From: Zea mays
Taxonomy: Eukaryota; Streptophyta; Magnoliopsida; Poales; Poaceae
Assembly (NCBI RefSeq): GCF_902167145.1
Contig: NC_050099.1
Location: 8,198,434 to 8,262,433, forward strand
Direction of reading: 5' to 3'
Length of the DNA: 64,000 bases
The notes under the pieces: generated by a model
The model's input: the letters and a program-made list of their open reading frames with translations, nothing else
What the model was told of the DNA's origin: nothing
The model's database searches: none
Position numbers and translations under genes: made by a program
Shown: piece after piece, positions 44,042 to 54,826 of the stretch
How positions within the stretch are numbered: the first letter of the stretch is position 1
How the letters are laid out: every line of letters starts with the position of its first letter

Positions 44042-44223
44042 AGCGCCATCCTTCAACAAAAACGTGAGCATGACAGAGTTAAACATATCCACACACCTTT
44101 TTTTATATATCCATACGTAATGCTATAAATATGGGTGAGGAACAGATAAATCAAACAAGCTGGTGTATGCGTGTATCAGAATATAACAAGGCTGCAACTT
44201 CCCCTGATTTTCACAAACAACGG

Positions 44224-45187
44224 TAGGGATGGCAACAGTTCAGGTTCGAATCAGGTATGTTAAATACCTGCCTGCGACCATACCCACGGGAATTCCTAGT
44301 ACCCGCACGCGACTATACCCGCGGGTAAAATTTTGTAGCCGTGCCCCTACCTATTGAGTATAGAACGGATATCAGGTACTCACGGGTATAGTAACACAAT
44401 CAATAGACAAAAAACCAACATGCTTATATGCATACATGGACCTATTCAGTCTTCAAAGTTCAACGTCTTCAACAGACGAGAGCAGGCAACTGCCAACATG
44501 CATGCATATACGCAGGTCACGAGCACACAGCCACACCACACAGCAACTGAGCAACATGCCAACATTGCAAGTATGCTGTCTGCAACACGTACGCCAACGC
44601 ACAGCAACACAGCTAGCTAACACAGCCAGCAGTCCAGCACGGCAACACAGCCAGCACGGCGCAGGCCACAGGTGTCAGCAGCGCGACGTCAAGTCCCAGT
44701 TGCGGTTGCGGAGCCGCCGAGCCGCGGCGCAGAGGTGCGGCCGCCGTGTGCCCTTGCGGCAGGCCGGCGGTGCGGGAGTCCGGACAGCTGGACAGAAGTG
44801 GAGGCTGGATCCTGGAGGACAGGGATTGAGACGAGGCCGGACGTCCGATGTGAGCGCTTAGGATTCTCCGGTGCAAATATTGTTTTACATGCTAGATTGC
44901 ACTGTAGGGTGGAGTTTGAAATATATATTAAGATATAGAGTCTGTTGGAAATATTTGGGTTAGAGATTATAAAATGGGCCGAAAGTAAGTTTGGTAGGTC
45001 TTTAGACTATTTAACTCATTACGGATATCCGCGGAAAACTCGTGAACGACAAATAAAACCCATACTCGACCCGATTTCGTCATGGGTCGGGTGCGGGCGA
45101 TACCCACGGTCAAATTCCGTGTCCGAATCCGAACAGGGTTGAATGTCCGCCAGATATCTGAATCCGCGGGTAAAATTGTCATCCGTA
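44224..45187. mobile_element. Non-autonomous hAT element (964 bp)
   Basis: Ends TAGGGATGGCAACAG and, read inward from the right, TACGGATGACAATTTTACC. The identical 8-bp duplication AACAACGG lies at 44216-44223 and 45188-45195. Copy c of the surrounding unit has the uninterrupted site (ACAAACAACAGCGTC near 63945-63960). The subterminal sequence is rich in ACCCGCGGG-type repeats, typical of such elements. The core (about 44600-44870) is GC-rich, with no recognisable protein. Confidence 0.88.
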
Positions 45188-45195
45188 AACAACGG

Positions 45196-45567
45196 CGTCG
45201 AACTTTTTTGACAAGACTAGCATCAGCAGGCATTGTTAAGAAAAGAGGTGAAAATTAAACATGTGTCGTAATGACTACTAGCAAGCTACTAGCCATGATG
45301 CATTTCGAATGAGTCCATTTCAGACCACCAAAAAAATTGAACCTTTTGATATAGGAAGCTTTGTGAATTCCAAGATTGTGGCATCATGACGATACAGGAG
45401 CCTTAAAAACATTTCTAGCCTCTGCATAACCATGATGCACACAGAAAGATATTAAAAAAAGTTTAATGCACGCCCTAATAATATATACTCAATCCGTACT
45501 CCGTAGTGTAGTCTGCTGCCCATATGTACGAGTAAAAAACTCCTTGATCACTCATGCCAATGATTTA
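45196..45567. other. Continuation of unit copy b, then anonymous DNA
   Basis: 45196-45235 matches the last bases of the window (AAGGCTAGCATCAGGCAGGC; here ACAAGACTAGCATCAGCAGG). The rest has no identified feature. Confidence 0.5.
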
Positions 45568-45745
45568 GGGGGTGTTTGGTTTTAGAGACTAATTTTTAGT
45601 CCCTCCAATTTATTCCACTTTAGTCACTAAATTGTCAAATATGGAAACTAAAATAAAGTTATAGTTTCCATATTTTGCAATTTATAGACTAAAGTGGAAT
45701 AAAATGGAGGGACTAAAAATTAGTCTCTAGTAACCAAACACTACC
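45568..45745. mobile_element. Tourist-like MITE (178 bp)
   Basis: Begins GGGGGTGTTTGGTTTTAGAG and ends TAACCAAACACTACC, flanked by TTA on both sides (45565-45567; 45746-45748). The arms pair along most of their length (ACTAATTTTTAGTCCCTCC with GGAGGGACTAAAAATTAGT). Confidence 0.85.
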
Positions 45746-45748
45746 TTA

Positions 45749-46264
45749 GATGACACAATAACCTAATCCTTGGTGACTCTCGTGCCAAACATAAAATCTG
45801 AGAACATAGCTAGGGCTAGTTTAGTAACCCAATTTTTTCATGGGATTTTTATTTTCCCAAAGAAAATTAGTTCATTTTCCCTTGGAAAATAGGAATCCCT
45901 CAGAAAAATGAAGTTTCCAAATAACTTTAAAAAAAAAGACATGTCAACTACAAAGTTGTATATCACGTAGACCAATGCTACTTTTGTTTCCATTATGTCG
46001 ATATCCCAAGACCATTTCAAATTCTAAAATTTAGATTTTAAAATATGAGAACAAAAGAATACGTACATATTTAGGACTCTAAATGATTTTTAAATAAAAA
46101 TCTTGTCCACTACAAAAAATATAGGTCGTACTGATGACTCAATATTTATCGAGACCATGCTAACATCTGAGGCAGTTTGAGAACTGTAAATTTTAGATTT
46201 CAAAATCTAACATGCACGCTAAAACTAAGCTTGATACTCAAAATAATCTCAAATATAGTACTTA
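45749..46264. other. Intergenic DNA, no gene
   Basis: Contains one unpaired GGCTAGTTTAGTAACCC end (about 45812) that resembles a Tourist-like terminus, with no partner. Otherwise AT-rich and featureless. Confidence 0.4.
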
Positions 46265-46414
46265 CTCCGTTCCAAATTAGTATTCGCCTCTTTGTTTTTA
46301 TGTCTTTATTCAAATGAATGGTGAGGAATCTATACACATATACAAAACACATACATCAATTATTGTATGAATCTATAAGAAATTAAAACTAATTTTAATT
46401 TAGGATAGAATGAG
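46265..46414. mobile_element. Stowaway-like MITE, degenerate
   Basis: Left end CTCCGTTCCAAATTAG after TA. Right end TAATTTAGGATAGAATGAG before TA. The two ends are imperfect inverted repeats. About 150 bp, AT-rich. Confidence 0.55.
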
Positions 46415-46954
46415 TATATATTTTGAGGTAGTTTGAGAATTGTATATTTTTAATTACTGAATGGCAGATCTCATTGACCATATCGCACATGCACCGAAAG
46501 ATGGATTGTATGTCTCTAGAAATCACTAGGCATTTTAGTGTTTTTAGGGGGACAATTTATGTGCGGTTCCAAAGTCACCTGTTGTGGGGAAAAAGGTGGT
46601 GCCTCTAAAATTCATATGTTTAGGTCATATCCTCTATCTCACCTCATATTTCAAACTTCACTCTGCAAACAACGTTAAACAATATCATCTATAGTTCGGT
46701 GTCTCCTATTTTGCACGATCCACCAAAGACAACTTTATAAGTGTACATTAACCTGACATGATTCTAGTATCATGTCATCCACAGGAGATCTAGTACTACA
46801 GAAGACATTTATCATGTTAAACAACCATAATCAATCACCAAAATTAAGAGATCTATATACTAGGATTATAATAATACTATGCATAATTGAGATTATAATG
46901 ATCTAATTATGTTCTAAAAGTTTGTGTCCTCGTGACTACAGTAAACATAATACT
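46415..46954. other. Intergenic DNA, no gene
   Basis: No reading frame, RNA or transposon end could be supported. Confidence 0.4.
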
Positions 46955-47125
46955 AGGGGTCATTTACCCCAATGTAAATCTTGTTCCTGTATGATTTCAA
47001 GAAGCTTGCATATTGACACCAATGCATCATCCTCAGAATTTGTGTTTCAGCACGACCAGAGAATGCCGTGTGCACACACCGGCGATCCCAATTTTGGCTG
47101 CCAAAACACCAACAACTATTGGAGG
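46955..47125 (-). pseudogene. Anonymous duplicated unit, copy c, left piece (split by the Zeon-like element)
   Basis: Matches copy b through TTTACCCCAATGTA, GCATATTGACACCA and GGCTGCCAAAACACCAA. A short minus-strand frame (stop at 47033-47035) continues across the insertion into 63502-63557, where it starts ATG GCG TCA, giving 47 codons with a hydrophobic N-terminal half (VVGVLAAKIGIAGVC). The insertion of the Zeon-like element at 47125/63502 cuts this frame. Too short to call a gene with confidence. Confidence 0.35.
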
Positions 47126-47787
47126 TGTTGGGGACCTTCGGCTTACGAAGGTCCTCAAAAACAGGATTTAACAGTATTTCTGGAGTATAATGTGTGAACA
47201 GGTATCTTCGGACTCAAGTCGGTATCACAGTAGGAGAAGCCCAAAACAATACGAAGGTTGATACAGCGCCGAAGATGTGAGCGGGAAAGCTTCGGCGTGG
47301 TAGCAGAAAATGAAACCGACTTAAAGATGAAAAGGCTATTTAGACCTCGGTGGATTACTATAGAATTATTATCAAATGTAAAGGGCATGAATGTAATTTT
47401 GTATGGGCTGTGTCCCGTGCCTATAAATAGGTGAACAGTACCCCCGTACTGTTCACGCTGATTTGGCATTTACTTTTGCGTCACACTTGTACTTTCATTC
47501 CCTTCCAAGTTGAAGGTACATTTGTAATTCGATATTATTTCTATTTCTCTGCAATAATAATAAATTGATAATAAGATATAATTATCTATGTAATCCTTCG
47601 TATTCTTTATGATTCGTTCTTCGTCATCATATGCTATGTTTATGAAGGTACGTCCTTCATAACCTTCGTCCAAAAACCATTATATCCTAAGGGAAATAAT
47701 GCTTCGAAGGACGAAGGACTTTATCAATTAACATTTTCTGTGTTGTCTTGTTCTTAATTCATAGCATTTGAGAACAAGTCCCCAACA
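47126..47787 (+). repeat. 5' LTR of Zeon-like element
   Basis: TGTTGGGGACCTTCGGC to AAGTCCCCAACA, 662 bp, TATAAATA at 47422-47429. Rich in CTTCG/CGAAG words, as is the whole element. Confidence 0.93.
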
Positions 47788-47788
47788 T

Positions 47789-47800
47789 TGGCGCCCACCT
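47789..47800 (+). other. Primer-binding site of Zeon-like element
   Basis: TGGCGCCCACCT follows the LTR after one base. The TGGCGCC start is shared with lysine-tRNA primed retroelements; exact tRNA not verified. Confidence 0.65.
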
Positions 47801-47863
47801 CCGGTGAACTCACTTCCACTCTTTGAGTTTTCTGAACACCTTCGGCGATCATAAACCTTCGCT

Positions 47864-49361
47864 ATGGCGCCGAAGAAAGCTTCAGCAACTGGCACTGCAG
47901 CTCTTCAACCGCTGGACCACAATCAGGAGACTGTCTCTCTTCGGGAGGCCCGAAGCCAAAAAAGGAAGGTTGTTAGCCCGACACCACCAGAGGATGAGAT
48001 AGACCAAGAAATCAGAGACATGGAGATGCTTCACCAACAGGTGCAGAGGAAGAAGGAAAAGATGGCCAGGCTAGCTGAACTACAAAGGCAGATAGACGAA
48101 GCCTCTGAGGAAGTTCGTCATCTTACTCAGGATGAGCAACACCGAAGGCCTCAGCACCAAGACCTTCATCAAGAGGGTTTCCTCAATGAAGATGACTGGT
48201 ATGACAATTTCCATCATGGGAATTTTGTTTTTGATGATGCTTCTCCTCTGTCCGCTGAGCTGCAGGCTACACCTTGGCCTCCGTCCTACAAGCCGCCTCA
48301 ACTTCCCATATTTGATGGCCACTCAGACCCGAAGCAGTTTTTGATGAGCTACGAAGCAACAGTATCTTCGTATGGTGGCAATGCTGCAGTCATGGCCAAA
48401 TCTTTTGTTATGGCTGTCAGGAGTGTTGCTCAAACCTGGTACTCCTCCCTTCGACCAGGAACGATCACTTCGTGGCAAAAGTTGAAGGACTTGCTGTTAA
48501 CCAGCTTCCAAGGGTTTCAGACGAAGCCGGTCACTGCTCAAGCTCTATTCCAGTGCACCCAGGATCACGAAGAGTACCTTCAGGCGTACGTCCGGAGGTT
48601 CTTGCGTTTGAGGGCACAGGCACCAACAATGCCCAATGAAATTGTCATTGAGGCCAGGACCTTCAGCTCAATACTTCGCTAGGAAGCCTCCTCAAACTTT
48701 GGAGAAGCTGCTCCAGAAGATGGACGAGTACATTCGGGCCGATAATGATTTTCGCCAAAGAAGGGAGGAGGCTTTCAGGTTTTCTGAAATGACCAGGGGC
48801 TTCGGAGGGAGGTTCTATCCGAGGCACGTTAGATCAATTCATAACTCTACCCAAAATGATGATAGGGGGAGCCAACAGCAGAGGCCACAGTGCTCCTCAC
48901 AGACTTCGGGGCAACAGCAAGGCTCCTTCCGACCACCAACTCCGAGAGGCAGAGGCGCCAGGGGCTTCGGCGGAAGATTTGGCGATCAACCGAGAAGAAT
49001 CTTTTGCTTATTCTGTGGTGAGAACAAAGGTCATACCACCAGGATGTGCCATGTTACCATCCAGAAGCAAAAGGAAATAGCCGAAGCGGCAGCACAACAG
49101 GCTCAGCCGAAGCAGGTCATGCACACTGCTTCGTATCATTCGCCTTACATCCCAGAATATGTAGGCAACCACCCTGCAGTTTCTTTTGCTTCGGCGAGCC
49201 AACCTCAAGCTTCCTGGCAACAGCCTCCGCCTCCACCACCGATGCAACAAGGCCAGCAGCCAGAAGGGAGCCAATATGCTCCACACCAAAGGGACTTCAG
49301 AGAACAGTCCGAAGCTCGCACAGTCAACAGCACTGTGCCAGAGTCAAAGCACATCTATTGA
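47864..49361 (+). pseudogene. gag: Zeon-like gag, broken by a short internal deletion
   Basis: It starts MAPKKASATGTAALQP. Residues 45-90 are a charged coiled-coil-like segment (EIDQEIRDMEMLHQQVQ). The gag core spans about 140-260 (PPQLPIFDGHSDPKQF; WQKLKDLLLTSFQGF). Near 48655 the frame breaks: after PNEIVIEA the first frame runs to a TAG at 48680-48682, while the conserved continuation (LRPGPSAQYFARKPPQTLEK) is in the next frame. The fault looks like a loss of roughly ten bases. The second part carries Gly/Arg-rich segments and a zinc knuckle, CLFCGENKGHTTRMC (about 49010), and ends at 49361. The particle protein is therefore not encoded intact in this copy. Confidence 0.85.
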
Positions 49362-50321
49362 CAAATATCCTACCTTGATAGAGGTCTTTTTCATTCAGTT
49401 TTATTTTCTGCGTAATAAAGGACATTGTTTAGATTTCATGTAATAGTTTCGTTGTTTGCCACAAGGAAAATATATTTTCTCCACAGGCTTAAGTTGTTGA
49501 AGCTTAAAGATTCGAGATAACAAAAAGGACCTTCGAATTATCAAAAATTCTTCGAAGCAACACAAAGTCGTTCTAAGGAACGCAGAGTAAGTTTGCCGAA
49601 GTCACAAAAAGCCGCTCCAGAGGGAGTGCAGTGTAAGTTTTCTGCTCCAAAGTCGTTCCAAAGGGAATGCAGAGCTTACAGCGAAAAGTCAACGCTGATA
49701 CCGCCTAAGTAAAAGGCGAAGCGCGAAAAGTCAACGCGAATACCGCTGAAAGTAAAAGGCGAAGAAGCTCCTAAGGGAGGCTTACAGCGAAAAATAAACG
49801 CTGATTCCGCTGAAGTAAAAGGCGAAGAAGCTCCTAAGGGAGGCTTATAAAAGATTATGTGTTTTATTGCAGGGATGTGTGTGTATCTTCGGAATAAACA
49901 CCACCTCACATAACATAACATCATCGCATCATTTCGCATAGCATAAGCATCATACATCATGTTGCATATGGCACAAGAGGCGGACACAATATCGATCTGC
50001 AGAAGAATGTTTTGAAAAAAGGGAAAAATCATGATGTCACAAGGAGATACATTATTGATCTTCGGAAGTGTAGCTTCGGAAAATATCTTCACGAAGCCTG
50101 GATATTATTCATCAGAACACTATGGATATTGTTGTGACAAAGAAAAATTCTTCTTCACGAAGCATGAAAAGAAGGGAAGGTGTTTTTTCGTCAAAGACTC
50201 AAAAACGGTACGTGCAAAATTTCATGCATCGTAAAGAATTGAACAATAAAAACAGGTATATTACATTCAGGGTTACAAAATGTTACAATATATTACATTT
50301 CAGAAGTTTTTACAATAATTC
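49362..50321. other. Non-coding middle of the Zeon-like element where pol would lie
   Basis: No trace of protease, RT or integrase. Holds CTTCG-rich sequence, short duplications around GTCGTTC(T/C)AA(G)GG (49567, 49650) and the tandem repeats described separately. The antisense gene ends at 50322. Confidence 0.7.
49678..49852. repeat. Tandem repeats in the Zeon-like element
   Basis: Three units begin CAGCGAAAAGTCAACGCTGA (or close variants) at about 49680, 49723 and 49784 and end AGTAAAAGGCGAAG. The last two also include AAGCTCCTAAGGGAGGCTTA. Unit lengths are about 43-63 bp. Confidence 0.8.
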
Positions 50322-51120
50322 TTAATCTTCTCTCAAAACAACTTCTGCAGCCTCGTTCAGGAGCCGATTAACAACTTCATCCATGATAGCTTCAGCCATC
50401 TTTTTAATTTCGTCGTCTCCTTTCGGGGGAGGTCCCGAAGACGCTTTAGTAGGATCTGAAGGAGGACAGGATACGGCTACATTGCTATTACAAATTGCGA
50501 ACGAAGTTTAAAATCGAAAATTACAACACAATAAAAACCATTAGTTGATACCTATTTGCCCTTCGGGCTCTGCGCTTTTTTCAGCAGCCTCAGCCACTTC
50601 TCTAGCATCGTGAATGCCCTTTTCGCTTTTTCGAATGATTTCTCGGGCCATTTCTCGGCCACCATTATCCCAGACGTCGGTGAAAAATTTTCCTCCTACC
50701 ATGCTAGCTTCGGCCGAAGGATCTCTTGCATCTTCGAAGGACAAGCCAGCTTCGGATTGCGCTAAAATCTTTACATGCTCGCAGCCCTTTTTCTCTAAAA
50801 TGGTGGCAATTCCCCTGGCACCCGAGAAAGCACATATGTCTCCGCGGCTGTTTAAAATTTCCTCGAAAGCCTCAGCTTCGTGATCGATCCATTCGATAGG
50901 GCCTTCGGGGTTGCCTCTTGTAAAGTTTTCTTCGCTCGAGAATGCGCCGACACTGGCGAAGCTAGCTTTCAACTTCTTGACACACTCTATAGATTTGTTA
51001 TAACATCTTTTCTTGGATGAACGAAGCTCTTCAACAGTTCCCTCTAAATGATTTGCCCATTGGTCGCTGAGTTCTCGCTTCGTTTCTTCAAGCATGCGTT
51101 CCTCTTTGGCTCTGGCCAGT

Positions 51121-52378
51121 TGAAAGGGAAATGTGCCCTTGGGCCATTTCTAAGTATTTTGGTGATTGAGTGTCAACACAAGTGCTTAAATGTGAATCAA
51201 TGCCCATGGATGAACAAAGTGCAAATCTAGAACAAAGGTATGTTTCTAAGTCTTAGTACATTGGTTTTGTGTACTAATATACTTGTCTAAGTGTTAGAAA
51301 CAGGAAGAAGAAGAAAAGAAGAAAGTTGGCTGTGTACATCCAAGAGGCTGTTTCGGTCTGGGGCACCGGACTGTCCGGTGGCGCACCGGACAGTGTCCGG
51401 TGGTGCACCGGACAGTGTCCGGTGTGCCAGGTTGCCTCGGCCGAAGTAGCTGCTCTCGGGAATTCGCCGATGGCGTACGGCTAAAATTCACCGGACTGTC
51501 CGGTGTGCACCGGACTGTCCGGTGAGCCAACGGTCGGCCGGGCCAACGGTCGGCCGCGCGATCTGCGCGGGACACGTGGCCGAGCCAACGGTCGGAAGGG
51601 GGCACCGGACTGTCCGGTGTGCACCGGACATGTCCGGTGCGCCAACGGCTCCCGCATCTGCAACGGTCGACCGCGCTGTTTAAGGAAGGAAATCGGGCAC
51701 CGGACAGTGTCCGGTGTGCACCGGACTGTCTGGTGCGCCCGACGACAGAAGGCAAAGATGGCCTTCCAGATTTGTTCTCAACGGCTCCTAGCTGCCTTGG
51801 GGCTATAAAAGGGACCCCTAGGCGCATGGAGGAGAACACCAAGCAACTCTTGAGCATTCTTGATCATCCACACTCAGTCTTTGCGCATCCGTTTGTTATT
51901 CTAAGTGATTCGAGCTCCGTTCTTGTGAGAACTTTGAGATAGTCTTTGAGCTCGATTCTTGGCCGTGTGTGTGCGCATTTCGCTATGGATTTGTGTGTGT
52001 TGCTTCCCTCCCTTACTCCGTGCTTCTTTGTGAATCTTAAGTGTAAGGGCGAGAGACTCCAATTTGTGGAGATTCCTCGCGAGTGGGATAAAGATAAGCA
52101 AGGCAAAACACCGTGGTATTCAAGTGGGTCTTTGGACCACTTGAGAGGGGTTGATTGCAACCCTCGTCCGTTGGGACGCCACAACGTGGAGTAGGCAAGT
52201 TTTGTACTTGGCCGAACCACGGGATAAATCACCGTGTCTTCTCTGTGTTGAATTCTTTGTGATTATCTCCTTTCTAGCCACTTGGCAATTATTGTGCTAA
52301 CCCTTAACAAGTCTTTGTGGCTATAAGTTTAAAGTTTCGCAGGATCACCTATTCACCCCCCCCCTCTAGGTGCTCTCA
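51121..52378 (+). repeat. 5' LTR of element B
   Basis: 1258 bp, TGAAAGGG to TGCTCTCA. Contains nine CACCGGAC..GTCCGGTG palindromes (one worn) between 51364 and 51735, and TATAAAAG at 51804-51811. The palindromes sit 70-440 bp upstream of the TATA, as expected for a regulatory array. Confidence 0.93.
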
Positions 52379-52380
52379 AT

Positions 52381-52392
52381 TGGTATCAGAGC
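52381..52392 (+). other. Primer-binding site of element B (initiator tRNA-Met)
   Basis: TGGTATCAGAGC two bases after the LTR. Confidence 0.93.
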
Positions 52393-52428
52393 CGTTCTCT
52401 TCAAGGAAGGGACTAACCGCCCGAAGAG

Positions 52429-54819
52429 ATGGATCCTAAGGGGAAGGGAATCGTGATCAACGACAAGGAAAAGGAGTCCTTCGTCAACGAGCCAAAAGAT
52501 GATAAATCCAACGACTCTGGCTCGGGCCACAGACGTAAAGATGGGAAGAAGAAGAAGAAGACAAGGCGCATCAAGGAGATTGTCTACTACGACAGTGACG
52601 AATCCTCTTCTTCCCAAAAGGACGACGACAACGACTACAGGAAGACGGTCAATTCGAACTTTTCATTTGACTATTCTCGTATTCCACATAGTTCGAATTC
52701 GCATTTGCTTTCCATTCCTCTCGGCAAACCTCCACACTTTGATGGGGAGGACTACGGATTTTGGAGTCACAAAATGCGTAGTCATTTATTCTCTCTCCAT
52801 CCAAGCATATGGGAGATCATAGAGAATGGAATGAAATTTGATAGCTCGGATAGCCCTATGTTTATTAATGAACAAATTCATAAAAATGCACAAGCTACTA
52901 CTGTGTTGCTAGCCTCTTTGTGCAGGGACGAGTACAATAAGGTGAGCGGCTTGGACAATGCCAAGCAGATATGGGACACCCTCAAGATTTCTCACGAGGG
53001 GAACGACATCACCATGCTCACCAAAATGGAGTTGGTGGAGGGCGAGCTTGGAAGGTTTGCAATGATAAGGGGCGAGGAGCCAACCCAAACATACAACCGG
53101 CTCAAGACCCTTATCAACAAAATAAGGAGCTACGGAAGCACGCGATGGACGGATCACGACGTCGTCCGCCTAATGCTAAGGTCATTTACCGTTCTTGATC
53201 CTCATCTCGTGAACAATATTCGTGAGAATCCCAGGTACACGAAGATGACGCCCGAGGAGGTACTCGGAAAATTCGTAAGCGGGCGGATGATGATCAAGGA
53301 GGCAAGATACGTGGACGACGCCTTGAATGGACCGATCAACGAGCATCAACCCCTTGCTCTCAAGGCAACAAGAAGCAAGGAGGCGCTACCTAGCAAGGTG
53401 GCACAAATTGAGGCGGCCGGACTTAATGATGAAGAGATGGCTCTCATCATCAAACGCTTCAAGACGGTGCTAAAAGGTCACAAGGGGCAGCCAAGCAAGA
53501 CCAAGACAAAGGGGAAGCGCTCATGCTTCAAGTGCGGTAAGATTGGTCATTTTATCGCTAACTGCCCCGATAACGATAGTGACCAGGAACAGGGGAACAA
53601 GAGGGAAAAGAAGAAGAATTACAAGAAGGCCAAGGGCGAGGCACACATCGGAAAGGAGTGGGATTCGGATTGCTCCTCCGACTCCGACAATGAAGGACTC
53701 GCCGCCACCGCCTTCAACAAGTCATCCCTCTTCCCCAACGAGCGTCACACATGCCTTATGGCAAGGGAGAAGAAGGTGAGTACTCGAGACTCCACTTATG
53801 CTTCTTCTAGTGATAATGAGTCTAGTGATGATGATGACATAGACTATTCATGCTTATTCAAGGGCTTAGATAGATCTAAGATAGACAAAATCAATGAATT
53901 GATTGATGCCTTGAATGATAAGAATGTGCTTTTAGAAAAGCAAGAAGATTTGTTGTATGAAGAACATGACAAGTTTGTAGAAGCACAAAAATCACTTGCA
54001 TTAGAGATTAAGAGAAATGAAATGCTTTCTTATGAGTTGTCTACATGTCATGATTCAATTGCTAGTTTAAAGAGCATAAATGATGATTTAAATGCTAAAC
54101 TAGAAAAATCTAGTAAATCAACATCTTGTGTAGAACATGTTAAGATTTGCACTAGGTGTAAAGATTTCGATGTTGATGCTTGTAGCGATCATTTAGTTTC
54201 AATATCCAAATTAACTGAGGAATTGGCTAGTCTTAACGCCCAACTTAAGACTAGCAAGAATGAATTTGATAAACTAAAATTTGCAAGGGATGCCTACACG
54301 ATCGGTAGACACCCCTCAATTAAGGATGGACTTGGTTTCAAAAGGGAAGCCAAGAACTTAACAAGCCATAAGGCTCCCATTCCCGCTAAGGAGAAAGGGA
54401 AGGCCCCTATGGCTACTAGTGCTAAAAAGAACCATGCCTTTTTGTATCATGATAGGAAAAATTATAGAAATGCTTTTAGAAGTTATGATGCTTTTGATTC
54501 ACATGCTTATGATTCTTATGCCATGACTGCTTCTAGTTCTTCCTATATGCATGGTAGAAGTATGACTAGGAGAAATGCTATTCATCACGTGCCTAGAAAG
54601 AATACTATTCATGCTCCTAGGAAAGTAGTAAATGAACCTTCTACAATTTATTGTGCTTTAAATGCTTCCTTTGCTATTTGTAGAAAGGATAGGAAGATAG
54701 TTGCTAGGAAGTTAGGGGCAAAATGCAAGGGAGACAAAACTTGCATTTGGGTCCCTAAGGATATTTGCACTAACCTTGTAGGACCCAACAAGAGTTGGGT
54801 ACCTAAGTCCCAAGCCTAA
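52429..54819 (+). CDS. gag: Element B gag polyprotein (796 aa)
   Basis: The start [17 protein letters not shown] is 50 bp past the LTR and shared with element A. A charged leader (1-70) is followed by the copia gag core (about 95-300, [19 protein letters not shown] onward). The CCHC zinc knuckle [14 protein letters not shown] is near residue 365. An acidic Ser/Asp stretch (400-480) leads into a long coiled-coil-like region (480-640), then a basic, Tyr/Ser-rich tail with a conserved Cys patch ([12 protein letters not shown]). It forms the cytoplasmic virus-like particle that packages element RNA. No stop or frameshift. The TAA is 7 nt before the first pol codon that could serve as a start. Confidence 0.9.
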   Translation: MDPKGKGIVINDKEKESFVNEPKDDKSNDSGSGHRRKDGKKKKKTRRIKEIVYYDSDESSSSQKDDDNDYRKTVNSNFSFDYSRIPHSSNSHLLSIPLGKPPHFDGEDYGFWSHKMRSHLFSLHPSIWEIIENGMKFDSSDSPMFINEQIHKNAQATTVLLASLCRDEYNKVSGLDNAKQIWDTLKISHEGNDITMLTKMELVEGELGRFAMIRGEEPTQTYNRLKTLINKIRSYGSTRWTDHDVVRLMLRSFTVLDPHLVNNIRENPRYTKMTPEEVLGKFVSGRMMIKEARYVDDALNGPINEHQPLALKATRSKEALPSKVAQIEAAGLNDEEMALIIKRFKTVLKGHKGQPSKTKTKGKRSCFKCGKIGHFIANCPDNDSDQEQGNKREKKKNYKKAKGEAHIGKEWDSDCSSDSDNEGLAATAFNKSSLFPNERHTCLMAREKKVSTRDSTYASSSDNESSDDDDIDYSCLFKGLDRSKIDKINELIDALNDKNVLLEKQEDLLYEEHDKFVEAQKSLALEIKRNEMLSYELSTCHDSIASLKSINDDLNAKLEKSSKSTSCVEHVKICTRCKDFDVDACSDHLVSISKLTEELASLNAQLKTSKNEFDKLKFARDAYTIGRHPSIKDGLGFKREAKNLTSHKAPIPAKEKGKAPMATSAKKNHAFLYHDRKNYRNAFRSYDAFDSHAYDSYAMTASSSSYMHGRSMTRRNAIHHVPRKNTIHAPRKVVNEPSTIYCALNASFAICRKDRKIVARKLGAKCKGDKTCIWVPKDICTNLVGPNKSWVPKSQA

Positions 54820-54826
54820 ATTTGCC

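Larger units (their letters stand above)
43490..44215 (-). pseudogene. Anonymous duplicated unit, copy b
   Basis: It aligns with copy c (46955-47125 continuing at 63502) over several hundred bases, once the Stowaway element and the Zeon-like element are removed. On the minus strand a TATAAAAGG at 44033-44041 could be a promoter. The frame that in copy c begins with ATG at 63557 (MASGTASP...) is present here from about 43780 with AAG in place of ATG, continuing through LGVLAAEIGVTGVCVILR to 43553. The hydrophobic stretch suggests a signal peptide or membrane segment. Family not recognised. It may be a degenerate small secreted-protein gene, or not a gene at all. Confidence 0.35.

Noticed and set aside
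51364..51735. Regularly spaced palindromes resembling a CRISPR array
   Set aside because: Spacing is irregular, the repeats are palindromic Sirevirus LTR motifs, and the same block recurs in the other Opie-type LTRs of a plant genome.
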